In this document: in pieces, positions 1-21,640 of the stretch
How the letters are laid out: each line of letters opens with the position of its first letter
How positions within the stretch are numbered: the stretch's first letter is position 1
Assembly: GCA_023333565.1 (NCBI GenBank)
Contig: JAJKFH010002438.1
Location: 930,001-994,000, forward strand
Reading direction: 5' to 3'
DNA length: 64,000 nucleotides
Origin: Puffinus mauretanicus
Lineage: Eukaryota; Chordata; Aves; Procellariiformes; Procellariidae
Notes under the pieces: model-generated
The model's database searches: none
The model's input: the letters and a program-made list of their open reading frames with translations, nothing else
What the model was told of the DNA's origin: nothing
Made by a program: the position numbers and the translations under genes

Positions 1-373
1 GTGCTTGCAGTTTGAGGCAAGCCACCAAGCGCAAACGCTGCTTCTCCTGCCAGCTCAGTTCAGAGCTGCAGATGATTTCACAAGTGTAAGCGCAAAGGTC
101 TTGCACAGACAATTGTGAATGAGGTTTTTTCTCCATTAACACCTTTCAGTTGGTGAGAGAGGAGGCTGGGGGTACCGAGTGCAGCATACTCTGCTTTCTT
201 ACATCAAGCATCCAAGAAACATCGCTGGAATCCTCCATGCCCCATTTCATGCTGTGGAAGAAGACCATGCCTTGCGCTATCCAGCTCACAACACGGCCAA
301 TGTGGAGACCACTGCTGCTTTCCACTTGCCCCCCTCCTCCCTTCCCACCCCAGCCCCAGATCAGAAAGGATAC
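1..373 (-). other. Start of intron 1 of a second PHYH-like gene
   Basis: On the minus strand this follows the exon 1 copy at 374-451. The first 50 or so intron bases (about 324-373) still align with the start of PHYH intron 1 (about 16123-16172), beginning with the same GTATCC donor; further left the similarity is lost. No further PHYH exon is visible up to the window edge, so the rest of that gene would have to lie outside. This is inferred from homology to the complete gene to the right. Confidence 0.6.
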
Positions 374-451
374 AGGAGCAGTGTATCCCAGCCGTGGGGA
401 TAAGTGCCGAAGGACAGCGTCCAGCCGAGCAGTTGGGTTTGGCTTTTCCAT
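374..451 (-). CDS. PHYH-like paralogue, exon 1 (partial gene, runs off the left edge)
   Basis: This is the first coding exon, 26 codons, of a second phytanoyl-CoA hydroxylase-type gene. The ATG at 451-449 sits in a strong start context (A at -3, G at +4). Residues 9-17 read RLDAVLRHL, a PTS2 peroxisomal import signal of the form RL-x5-HL, followed by SPRLG. The exon ends in phase 0 at a GTATCC donor, exactly as exon 1 of the complete PHYH gene does at 16173. Over the 14 codons shared with that gene (RLDA..RLG), four codons differ synonymously and one conservatively (Val/Ile), which suggests the peptide has been under constraint. The region before residue 9 is diverged and shorter (8 versus 12 residues). 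The alternative is a 5' fragment left as a pseudogene; the catalytic exons cannot be seen from here. Confidence 0.7.
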
Positions 452-1660
452 GATGATTTAACAGTGAGGAGACAGCACCAAGAGCCCAGCTTGCCGCCCA
501 GCACTTACAAGGTCTGCACAGCCCTCAGGGCGGAGCTCAACCGCAGCACGTGCGGCATCGAGATGACAGTCCCTGGGTGCGGTTTGCTCCTCTTCACCTC
601 CCCTGCACACGGGCTGGTGCCTGTGCCTGCCCAGCAGCCTCTCAAGAAGCCATGGATCTCACCACCCTGGCTCGGCAAGGGGCAGGAGTGAAGGCACGGG
701 AAGGTTTGGGAACAGGAGGGCTTGTTGCTAGAGGCTGGGAAGGAGCTGGGGAAAGTTCAAGCATGCTTCTACATGCTCCCTGTCCTGTACTCTGCTCATT
801 CACAGCTGCCAGCAGCTGCCATGATGGCTGCGAGGACATAGCCAACAAGCGTGCAGAACCCAGCGCCTGGTGCGCTCAGTCACACACCACATCTGTGCTG
901 GCACAGGGGCTTTGCCAAGTTAAACAGCATGATGGCTCCCGTCCTCTAAGAGTGCCCTGCTGGGAAAGAAAAAGCCTGGGGGGGGAAATCCAGGAGTAGG
1001 GAGAGAAGGAAAAGTGAAGCTAGCTTAAAAATGGGGAGCTGCAAACAGAGGTTGCAAAGGCCTTGTATTCCTCTCAAGTTGGGACATGCTTAAAAATTAT
1101 ATATTCAGTGTACCCTGTCCTTAGCAGTGCGCTTAGTCACTCTCATCCGCCTGCATTATCTCCGTGAGGGATATTTGAGAGGAGATAAATATTGAGATTG
1201 AATACAGATCCATAACAGACCTGCAGCACAGTTCAGAAGATTATTTTTGACATCTTTGCATATGTCCCCTGTTGCCACCGTGCTGTAGAGCATCACCGCT
1301 CCCGCAAAGTGGACTTCAGCCCCACAATGTCACAGTTCAGACTAGCTTGTGCCGTTGGTGTGACAGTCAGTTCATCCTCACTTTTCCCTCAAGCTCTACG
1401 TTGTGAAGCAGACGCTGCTGAAAGGTGGGGTTTGTCCTGCTGGAATTTGCTGTCCCTTCATCTTTCCCCTCTCCCTGGGCCGACTTCACAGCCCGCGGGT
1501 CAAGACACTTGCTGCAGGAGGGAAGGTGGAGGTACGGCTCTTGCTGCAATGACCAAGAGTGGATTGAATGCAGCATGTCCTCATTACGAATGGGGGTCAG
1601 CTTTCCTTCAGTCTCTTCTGACTCCAAAAAAGGTGGAGGCCACAGGCTGAACTTGGTCCT
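452..1660 (-). promoter_or_regulatory. Upstream region of the PHYH-like copy, homologous to the PHYH upstream region
   Basis: The proximal part (about 452-720) shows no clear match to the equivalent stretch of the complete gene. From about 720 onward weak collinear similarity reappears. From about 1000 to 1480 it is strong: the 96 bases starting near 1226 differ from the 96 starting near 17210 at about 14 positions by hand count, roughly 85 % identity. Similarity fades by about 1600. No long conserved reading frame explains the match. The region is inferred to be the 5' flank of the duplicated gene. Confidence 0.6.
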
Positions 1661-4215
1661 TCTTTTGGCAGGGCTCTTCCTTTTTTTCACATGAGCTTTT
1701 CACAGGTTAACAAAAAAAAAAAAATCTCCTTTCTGATGGAAATAGCTCGATACTTTGGGATTGCAAAAATCATTGAGCGGTGGGCAGTGTGTTTGGGAAC
1801 AGCACTCGGGTTCCTGCACTTGTTCTTCATGGGGCCACGGCACCCTGGGCAGGTTTCCTCCTGGAAAAAAATAAGCTTAGTGCAGCGAGTGACTTGGTTA
1901 ATTATTGGACCTGAAGGCTGATAAGACCTTGCAGCTCTCCTGTGGCCGCAGCTCCCTCTGCAGTCACCTGCCTGACATGCCCAAATCAGCTGCACTGCAC
2001 TGCCGGGAAACCAAACCCTAAGAAATATATGGTTGTTGTGCTTTTGTTTTTTTCCTCCAAAAAGCGCAGTTTTGGAGAGTGAGGTGAATTTCTGGTGCTG
2101 AATTTCCACTGGTGGGGCATGTGCTTTGGAAACCTGTGATTGCAGAATCTCTGCTGGCTGGGATGGGTGGGAACAGGAACAAGAAAGCAGTTACCAGGTA
2201 GATCCCTCACACAGGAGGTCGCATTTACATGAACGGATGAAGCATCCACCCTTGCTCAAATAGCCTGTGAGGAAGTGCTTGTAGATCCTTACTCTCCCAG
2301 GGACATGGTCCTGCACCCATGAGCATGTAGCTCTGCTCAGAAGGAGCCAAAAAGCCCTGTTGGATCGGGCTCTGCCCAGGGTCATTTCAGGGGACAAGGA
2401 TCAAACTCCTTGGCATTACTAGGATGCAGCTGAGCTGGCCCTGCACACAGCTGAGGGCAGCTTGCCTAAGCTTAGTCCTCCCCAGGCTCTAGAGTATCCT
2501 CGACCTGTTGTTGTAGGAAGGAGTGAGGACATGAGTCTCTCATCAGGTGGGAAAACTGCTGAGTTTAGATGATCTGCAAGGTCTTTGATGGGTTTGTTCT
2601 TCTGAAAGAGGAAATTTAAGCCTAAATCCGTAGGCAGAGATGCACAAATTTTTAAAAACAAAGCCGAAGTTCTTCCTTTCATTCTCTCCCCCAGCTGTAG
2701 TAAGAGAAATTGAGAGTCTGGAAACCCTGGGAATCTGAGGGACACCTGTAGCTCTTCTCTGTGGTCACAGCTCCCTCTGCAGTCAAACCAGCTACAGTAA
2801 CGCCAGAGAGTGAAGTCTCTCCACGAATCCTGTCGTGAACCAGACAGGATACTCACAAAAATCCCAAGGAGAGCACCAGCTAGGCTGTGAGCCAGAGCTC
2901 AGCAAAGTCAACAGAGGATCCTCCAACGCACTGGAAATCATTCACGTGGGCCCATGCAGCAAGTAGAGACCAGGCTGAGAAGGTCCAAGTCTGGAAAGGC
3001 ACCATGGCACGTCTCCCCAAGAGCAGGATCAGTGCCAGGGTTATATAGAGGGCAAAGGAAGAGGTGCAGGAACCAGGATACTCAAAATCATTCACTGAGC
3101 AGGGCCGGGGGTCTATCCTAAAGTCTCCCCCTGGTCAGATTTCTTGGCGTTGTGGTCAAACCAGAGGCTACCGAGAGGATGTGTCTGTCTCTAGGTGGGA
3201 AGCAGAGCCCAGACACCTCATCACACCACCAAGGGTTTAGGACCAATGCAATAACTGTGCTCAAACCTTGCCTCATTTAAAAAGCATACAAACAAACAAG
3301 AAAACCCATAGATGCTGCAGGAAAAGGAAGAAGCACTAAACCCCTCTTCTGCATTACGTTGTCATGGACGAAATGACTGCAACAGCTTTGACTTGCAGCC
3401 GCTTGTCTAGGCAGTCCACCGTTGAGCCTTGTGGGTCGAGGACAGGACTGTACCTCATCTCCAGTCTCGCCTGAGTGACCTCCCGAGCCGCAAGATAACA
3501 GAGCAGAAGAAGGTACAAGAGTCCATCAGTGTAGCCTTTCGTGCTGTTTTGGCACCTTCTTCAGGTGGAAAGGATGGAAAAGAGCTGAAGATCACGGGTT
3601 TGCACTGGGGAATTCAATGACATACCCACCGCCTGAGCAGCAGAAATAATAAAACACAGCCCTCAAACACCATTTTGCTCTGATTTAATCTGTATTTCAA
3701 AAAACAGATTCTGAAAGCAAAAGAATCTTTCAGAAAGCAAGGAAAAATATTGTGAAAGGCGAGAGGATCATTTCAGTGCATGTCACTCCACCCCGCCAGC
3801 GGTGCATCCTGAGGAGCATCCAACCGCCTCCCTGACCTGGCCGCACCAAAAGGCACCTTTTCCCAGACCCACCAGACTCAAAGGAGGACACCCTCGTTTC
3901 ACACCGCCTTGGATCCGTTGTGCAAGGCCAATGGGAGGCTGGTTTGCTGGCCCAGTAGCTCCCAACCCTGTCAGCCTCGTATTTCACTTGGGCCAGCGCT
4001 GCTCGGTAAGATATGATGCCACACCAGGTCATGTTTAAGGAACTCTACCAGCGATTTTTTACCACCAGTTTTTTTATGCGAGTGGTTGCTGCTTCCGCTT
4101 TATCCAGTTCCTTACGCTGTTGATTCTGCTGGTACCAATATCCTCATCTTCATCAGCTGTACTAATGACTTCCCATGTGAGCTATACTGAGGGCTTGCAT
4201 GAAACTCTGATTCAT
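1661..4215. other. Spacer between the PHYH-like copy and the 3' end of PHYH; no gene seen
   Basis: No recognisable exon or transposon-coding sequence on either strand. A stretch near 1932-1965 and another near 2749-2784 share a core (CAGCTCCCTCTGCAGTCA) with similar flanks, so a small dispersed or LTR-type repeat may be present twice. A 7-bp inverted repeat (AATCTGT/ACAGATT) occurs near 3686-3710. Short open frames here (up to 145 codons) look like chance. Confidence 0.5.
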
Positions 4216-4221
4216 TTTATT
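4216..4221 (-). terminator. Probable PHYH polyadenylation signal (AATAAA)
   Basis: The plus strand reads tttatt, which is AATAAA on the minus strand, about 435 bases past the PHYH stop codon. It is the first canonical hexamer I find downstream of the stop. This implies a 3' UTR of about 440-460 bases. Position chosen by motif only. Confidence 0.5.
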
Positions 4222-4655
4222 TCGTTTGCGTAGAAAAGGAAGTTGGAAATGTATAACATTTATACCCTTGCATAAATTCTCGCATAAAATCTTATGTTAG
4301 TATAGCATCATTCCAAACTTATGTCATATGAGAAACTTTTAAAAAACAAGAATGAAAACATCAAGAAAATCAAGGTGTTCTTTCAAGACCTTAATTCTTT
4401 GATTGTCTAAGGTAACCACAGCAAATCTCTGTTTTTCTAGGTTAGCTTTTCTTTGATGTACACCAGCTGTTCAGCCTCAGTGCAATTATTTTGTATTAGC
4501 ATAAAATGATTTTGCAGTGCAGCGTTTGGCTAAGTTACCAATACAGAGTTCCACAAAGCACACACCATTCTGCCTGCTGAGGCAGAGCCTGCACTCTCCG
4601 ATCGGAGAAGCTCATTCTCAGGCACGTGTTTTCCATCCTGCTCTTCAGAGGTTGT

Positions 4656-16265
<11,610 letters not shown>

Positions 16266-16330
16266 CGTGCCCGGGCAACCGGAGCGCTCGGTCCCCAGGC
16301 TGACCCTATAAACACAGCCAGGGAGGAGCA
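16266..16330 (-). promoter_or_regulatory. PHYH 5' UTR and core promoter region
   Basis: GC-rich sequence directly upstream of the PHYH ATG. A TATAAA hexamer at 16307-16312 reads on the plus strand; on the minus strand it reads TTTATA, about 41-47 bases before the ATG. The transcription start is not determinable from sequence alone. The matching stretch beside the left exon 1 copy does not carry it. Confidence 0.4.
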
Positions 16331-17500
16331 GGGCCCCGTTGGCGTCTGCTGCCTTTGCCTCGGCTGCACATGCGCCAGCAGCCGTGCATGCTCAGAAAGG
16401 CCACAGAAACCCTGCCGGGAGCCAAGGGCTGGCAGGGTTTGCAAATGGGAGGGCCTGCCTGCAGCTGGGACGTGCGTGGGGAAGGCTCAGCGCATGCTTT
16501 TGCACGTTCTCCCCCTTCCCGTATTTTTTCCCCTTCTCTGCCAGCAGTTACTGGGCTGCAAGGATTTCATCAGCCCTGTGCAGAGAGCAACGCTTGGCCC
16601 TTTCGGGTACAGACCACGGCCGAGGCCGGCACGGATATTTTCTTTATCTCCTGTCTCTAAGGAGACTGTCAGAGCTTGCCTCATCCTCCACGAATTTGGA
16701 GGGATTTTTTTGGCCCCACTGTCACCCGGGGATGGTGGCAGAGTGTGTTTCCCAAGTACCTCATTTGCACTGATAGAGATCTGGGAAGTCTGCAGACTGC
16801 ATCAAATCCGCACCCCAGGCTGTTGTTGTGCTGGGCGGCCTCTCTGTCCCGCCTGCTGGGACAGCTCTGGTGCTTTTGAGTGAGAAAAGAGGGGAAGGAG
16901 CAAAAGGAGCAGTGCAGCACCTGGGGAGCTGGGGAGGGAGGGGAAAAAAAAAAGCCCGGAGGGGAAAACCTGGGATAAGGAGAGGGGGGAGAAGTGTAAA
17001 AAATGGGCAGCTGCAAATAGAGGTTGCAAAAAAATAAGCTGTCAAGGCTTGGTATTCCTCTGAAGCTGGGATATGCTTACAAGTGGCATATTCAATATAT
17101 ACTGTTCTTAGCGCACTCCCATCTGCCTTAATTAACTCTGTGAGTGCATCAACTGACACGTTCGAGGAGAAGACTATTAAGGGACTGAAAACAGCCCTGT
17201 AAGCAAGACCTGCAGCACAGCGCAGAAGGCGATTTTTGTCATCTCTGTACATGTCCCCTGTTGCCACCGCACTGTAGAGCCTCACCACTCCTGCAAAGTG
17301 GACTTCAGTCACGGTTCAGACTAGCTCGTGCCATTGGTGTCACAGTCAGTTCACCCTTCAAGCCCTATGCTGTCAAGCAGATGCTGCTGAAAGGTGGGGT
17401 ATCCTCCTGCTGGAATTTGCCATCCTTCATCTTTCCCCTTTCCTTGGGGCAGGGGGATTCATCTCTGACCAGGATGGAGCGAAGCACTGCAGGGAGGTGG
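16331..17500 (-). promoter_or_regulatory. PHYH upstream flank with the conserved block (about 16980-17455)
   Basis: The right-hand partner of the block at about 1000-1480. Both lie roughly 0.55-1.2 kb upstream of their respective PHYH-type start codons, in the same orientation. Weaker similarity also occurs nearer the gene (about 16450-16560 with 740-830). A 183-codon minus-strand frame runs through 16761-17312, but differences from the left copy in that frame are mostly non-synonymous and the left frame stops, so it is not taken as coding. Confidence 0.6.
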
Positions 17501-19949
17501 GGCAGAAGTAAGAGCTCTGAGGAGGATGCAGGTGGGAGGAAGGCAGTGTGCTGCCTGCTCCAGGTCCAGCCTTGCAGGCTGCTCTCCCACCTACTCTCCC
17601 AGGAGATGGAGAAGTTGGAGATCTGGATGAGAGAGCAGGGAGAGTAGAGAGGAGTGGTAAACTGAGGGCAGCAAACCCAGCAACAAAAGCACTGTAATAA
17701 TATAAGCTGGATAGCAGCATCAGGATGGGAAGGGAATTATGCTAAGAATTTGCATTATTTTGCCAACCCAACTTATGCAAATAGATCTTCACACCCGCCC
17801 AGTTTGTTCATAAACCCCTTCTGCATGAGCAATCCAGCCAGACCCTGCTTCCAAAGATGCACCATCAAGAGTAAGTCCCCTGGTTGCTCCAGGCAGTCTC
17901 ATGATGATAGGGTGTGCACCAAAACTCTGCATCACAGCTACTTCATGAAGCTTAACTCCATTTTGCAACAGGTTTTGCTGGAATCCGAGCTGACATCGGT
18001 TGATGGATCAAAACCTCAGCTGTCAATATACTAAGCTTCACGTTAGTGCTACAGATAAACAGAAGCCAAGTGCTTCTGAACTTAACCTGTATCCTAAAAG
18101 CTGATTCCCTTTAAAACTGAGTGGCAAAACTCCCAATGATTAAAGTAAAGATGTACCAGAGCAGGTTTTACATACTCCGTTTGTGGCAGCTGCCTGGAAT
18201 GGGGTGCATTCCTGTTTGCGGTTCTCATGGTCAGTGGCTCCACGTATGCTCCGTGCGGTTAGTCACTCCCTTCGGGGCTACAACAAAACATAGGCTGTTC
18301 ACAAAAATGGGACAAAGAAGATTAGGAACCCCAAAACCCCTCTTATACGACAAAAATATTTTGTGTAGTCAGAGGCACCGTGAAGGGACAACTAGCAGCA
18401 GCAGTGACAGCACCCAACACTTTATTGCCAACAAAACCAGACCTTTGCCTCTTGAGCTATAGGAAAACTCTTAGTCATAGGTAAACAGAAAGTTAATAAA
18501 AGTCCTTCAAATCAAATTCAAGTGAGGGGGAAGGGAAAGAAAAAAAAAAAGCAACTAGAGTAACAGTTTTATTACTGAAGTCCTAATTATAACTGCACTG
18601 AACAGTCTATTTATAATTCAGATATATGCTGCAATTGCCTTCACAATCCAAACTGAAACAGGAACCTCAATAAATCTTCATCTGTTTCAAAATTCAGGTA
18701 AGAGTTCCATTGAAAAGATAAAGCGGAACAATACTACACATGCCAATTCTGACAAAGACCTGTTTGCAATGTAGATATTTCTTCCACTGTATGTGTTTGA
18801 CAGCATCTTATGCAAAGGTGTCTTTCATAGCTGAAAAAAAAAAAAAACCAAAAAGAATATTTAGTTAGTGATTTTGCTGTACTGATTTACGAGTTTGAGA
18901 ACTAATACACATTTACATCCATATATATATGCATTTTTAAACAAGAAGAGCCTCAAAAAACTAATCTCTCTGTGCATTCAATACAATTATTCCTTTTTAC
19001 TTACTGCTTCTCTGGTAATCTTGATAATACCCAGTAATACTGGCTTGTGAAGTAATTCCCACGTCACTAGACCACCCTGTTATATCGCACCCCAAAATGA
19101 CTCAGGATACCTCATCCACCTTGGCATGGAGGATGCAGTTGAGGTGACTGCCCTTTATTTGTACCCTCACGCTAATACAGTCCACGATCAAACTTTAATA
19201 CAGCAAAAGATTGATCTCGGGCATTGCTGGCACCGCTCTGGGCTGCAGCGCCGAGAACCACGCAGTGACACCAGTGGCACGACTGCTGGTTGTGGTGTGG
19301 CCATGCTCTCTAAAAACAGGAGAAGCGTGTGGACACATATGAAAAACCCTGTCCTTTGCACCTTACTCTAATTTTTATTAAAAAAAAAACCCAAACCCAA
19401 AACACTCCAGAGTGAATAATTTTCAAATCTGTTGATAAGCTTCACTAAAATACAGACTGAATCTCATGAACCTAGGAAAAGAAACAAGGGAGAGATCTTC
19501 TTCCTTAAGAAAACTGCTGGTGGCATTCATCTTTTTATTAAAATTAATGGCATTTAAGAGGGGATGTGTCTTTGCAAAGTATTTTTACAGCTATGTCTGT
19601 CAGTTTCCTGAATTTTATAGAACATTTTTATACAGCCGCTTTGTATTTGGCTTTTAGTTTTAATGTTTTCTGTTCATTAAATCACAAAACTAATAAAAAC
19701 TAAATGATTGAGATTTCTCCAGCAGTACAGGAATGGTCCTAATGCACAGTGTTATAATTTAATAAGCATCTCAACTGACTATTAAAATCCACATTATGAT
19801 CAGAACTGTAATTCCAAAGATGAGGTCCTCTGAAAGCTTAATTTACTGTGGTGGGAAGTGGCAGCTGCTGCAACTCAACAAAATTAGCTTTTTTAACTTA
19901 GATGCCAGGGAAAACAGATGTAGATGAGACAATAACAAGAACAACAACA
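17501..19949. other. Intergenic stretch between PHYH and an old CR1; no gene seen
   Basis: AT-richer than the PHYH promoter. It contains A runs (18539-18550, 18834-18847, 19380-19389) and short chance frames only. No exon with plausible splice sites and a recognisable product was found on either strand. Confidence 0.6.
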
Positions 19950-21640
19950 AAATCCACCACCGACACAGAGGTTCATTTCTCATCACCAGAAGATTCAAGA
20001 AGGGCTTCTACAGATACGTTAGCAGCGAAAGGGAGGCAAAGGAAAATGTGGACCCAATGGAGAACAAAATAGGGGGACCTAGTGACAAAGGACATGGAAA
20101 AGGTCAACAAACTCGGTATCTTCTCCGCCTTGGGCTCTGCTGGCATGGTCTGTTCTTGGCCTCCATGTACCAAGCAGCAGAGTCTTGGGCCATGGAGCCT
20201 CACCCGTACTGCAAAAGACTGAGTTGAAGACCACTGAAGCAAACTGGGCATTTTCAAGTCCATGGGACCATGTGGGATGTATCTGTAGGAGCCAACATGA
20301 CTGCAAAGCTGCTCTTCTCCTGTGCCAGGGGAGGTTCCTGTTGTCTGGAAAAAGGCAAATGTCGTAGCTGCCTTCACAAAGGGCAAGAAAAAGGATCTGG
20401 GGACCTCAGCCTCCAAAAAAGTTATGGAGTAAGTCCTCCTGGATTTGCCATGTCCACATACACCACGGACAAGATGATTGGGAACAGCCAGCACAGATTT
20501 ACCAAAGGCAAATTGGGCCTGGCCAACCTCCTTGCCTTCTGCGAAGGAATGGCTCTGCGGACTAGGGTAGGGCAACAGGCAACATGCACCTGTACCTCAG
20601 GAAGGCTTTTGCCTTCTTGGGACAGGCGGACTGTAACGTGGGTGGAAAATGGGCTGAACTGCTGGGCTCAAAGGGCTGTGATGGGCAGCACGAAGTGCAG
20701 TTGGTTACTGGTGGCATCCCTCAGCATTCAGTAGCAGAACCGATGCTGGTTTATCTACTACTGACCTGGACAAGAATTAATCCTCAGGAAGCTGGCTGAG
20801 GACACCAAGCTGGGGAAGCAGTTCCTAATTCCCTACCACTCGGAGGGACCTCGGCAGGCAGGTTGGCAGGACCCCCTGGAAGTTCAGCGAAGGCAGAGCG
20901 CCATACCTGGCATGCAGTAACCCCGTGCTGCGGGACAAGCTGGGTCCTGCCTGCCTGCAAAGCTGCTTTGCAGGAAAGGACTTGATGGACGAGTTGGGTA
21001 TAAGCAAGCGGTGTGTGCTTGCAGTGAAAAGGGCTGACCGCATGCTGGGCTGCATTGGCAAGAGTGCGGCCAGAGGGCCAAGGGAAGTGGTTCTTCCCCT
21101 CTATGAGGCAGTTTGTGAGATTACATCTGGACACTGTGTCTAGTTTTGGGCTCCCCAGGATGGACGTTGACATCCTGGAGCAAGTTCAGTGGAGAGCCGT
21201 GAAAATGAGGGGGCTGAAGCACGTGATGCACAAGGACAGGCTGAGAAAATAGCTCAGCTTGAAGAAGAGAAGGCTCCAGGGAGATCCTACAGCTGTCTGC
21301 AAGTACCTAATGGGGAGGGATAGAGAAGACAGCCAAACTCTTCTTGAAGGTTTACAGCAAAATGGCTGTAAACAATAGGCACAAACTGCAGCAAGAAAAA
21401 TTCCTGTTAGACGTAAAGAGAAAATTCTGCACAATGGGGATGGTCAAACACCGAAACAGGGTGCAGAGAGATTGTGAAATTTCTGTCCCTGGAGATATTA
21501 AAAACCTGACTGCACACAGGCCTGAGCAACGTAATGTGACCTCAGGGTTGTCCCTGCTTTGGACCAGGAGACCGCAAGACATCTGTTCCAAACCAAATTA
21601 TTCTAAGAGTCCAGCTATGGTGTTAGGAGCATCCCCCAAC
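19950..21640 (+). mobile_element. Old, heavily decayed CR1 LINE fragment (pol region), plus strand
   Basis: A series of phrases diagnostic of the CR1 ORF2 second half occurs in order on the plus strand: GAAAAAGGCAAATGTCG near 20349, CAGCACAGATTTACCAAAGG near 20491, AAGCTGGCTGAGGACACCAAG near 20789, a GCTGGGCTGCATTGGCAAGAG version of the usual ATCCTGGGCTGCATC near 21044, and CTTCCCCTCTATGAGGCAG further on. Many stops and frameshifts break the frame, and the divergence is far larger than in the copies at 60.5 and 63.1 kb. The boundaries are approximate. CR1 elements normally truncate at the 5' end; no clean 3' tail is visible. Confidence 0.8.

Noticed and set aside
3640..3660. AATAAA on the plus strand after a 63-codon frame
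   Set aside because: No plus-strand gene is supported here; the hexamer occurs often by chance.
3730..4032. Possible PHYH last exon in the minus-strand frame near 4000
   Set aside because: The true last exon (DIWNFRARLV...NL stop) was found at 4656-4709 with a proper acceptor and phase.
16761..17312. Minus-strand 183-codon frame upstream of PHYH, partly shared with the left copy
   Set aside because: Codon comparison with the left copy gives mostly non-synonymous changes and the left frame stops early, so the similarity is better explained by duplicated non-coding DNA.
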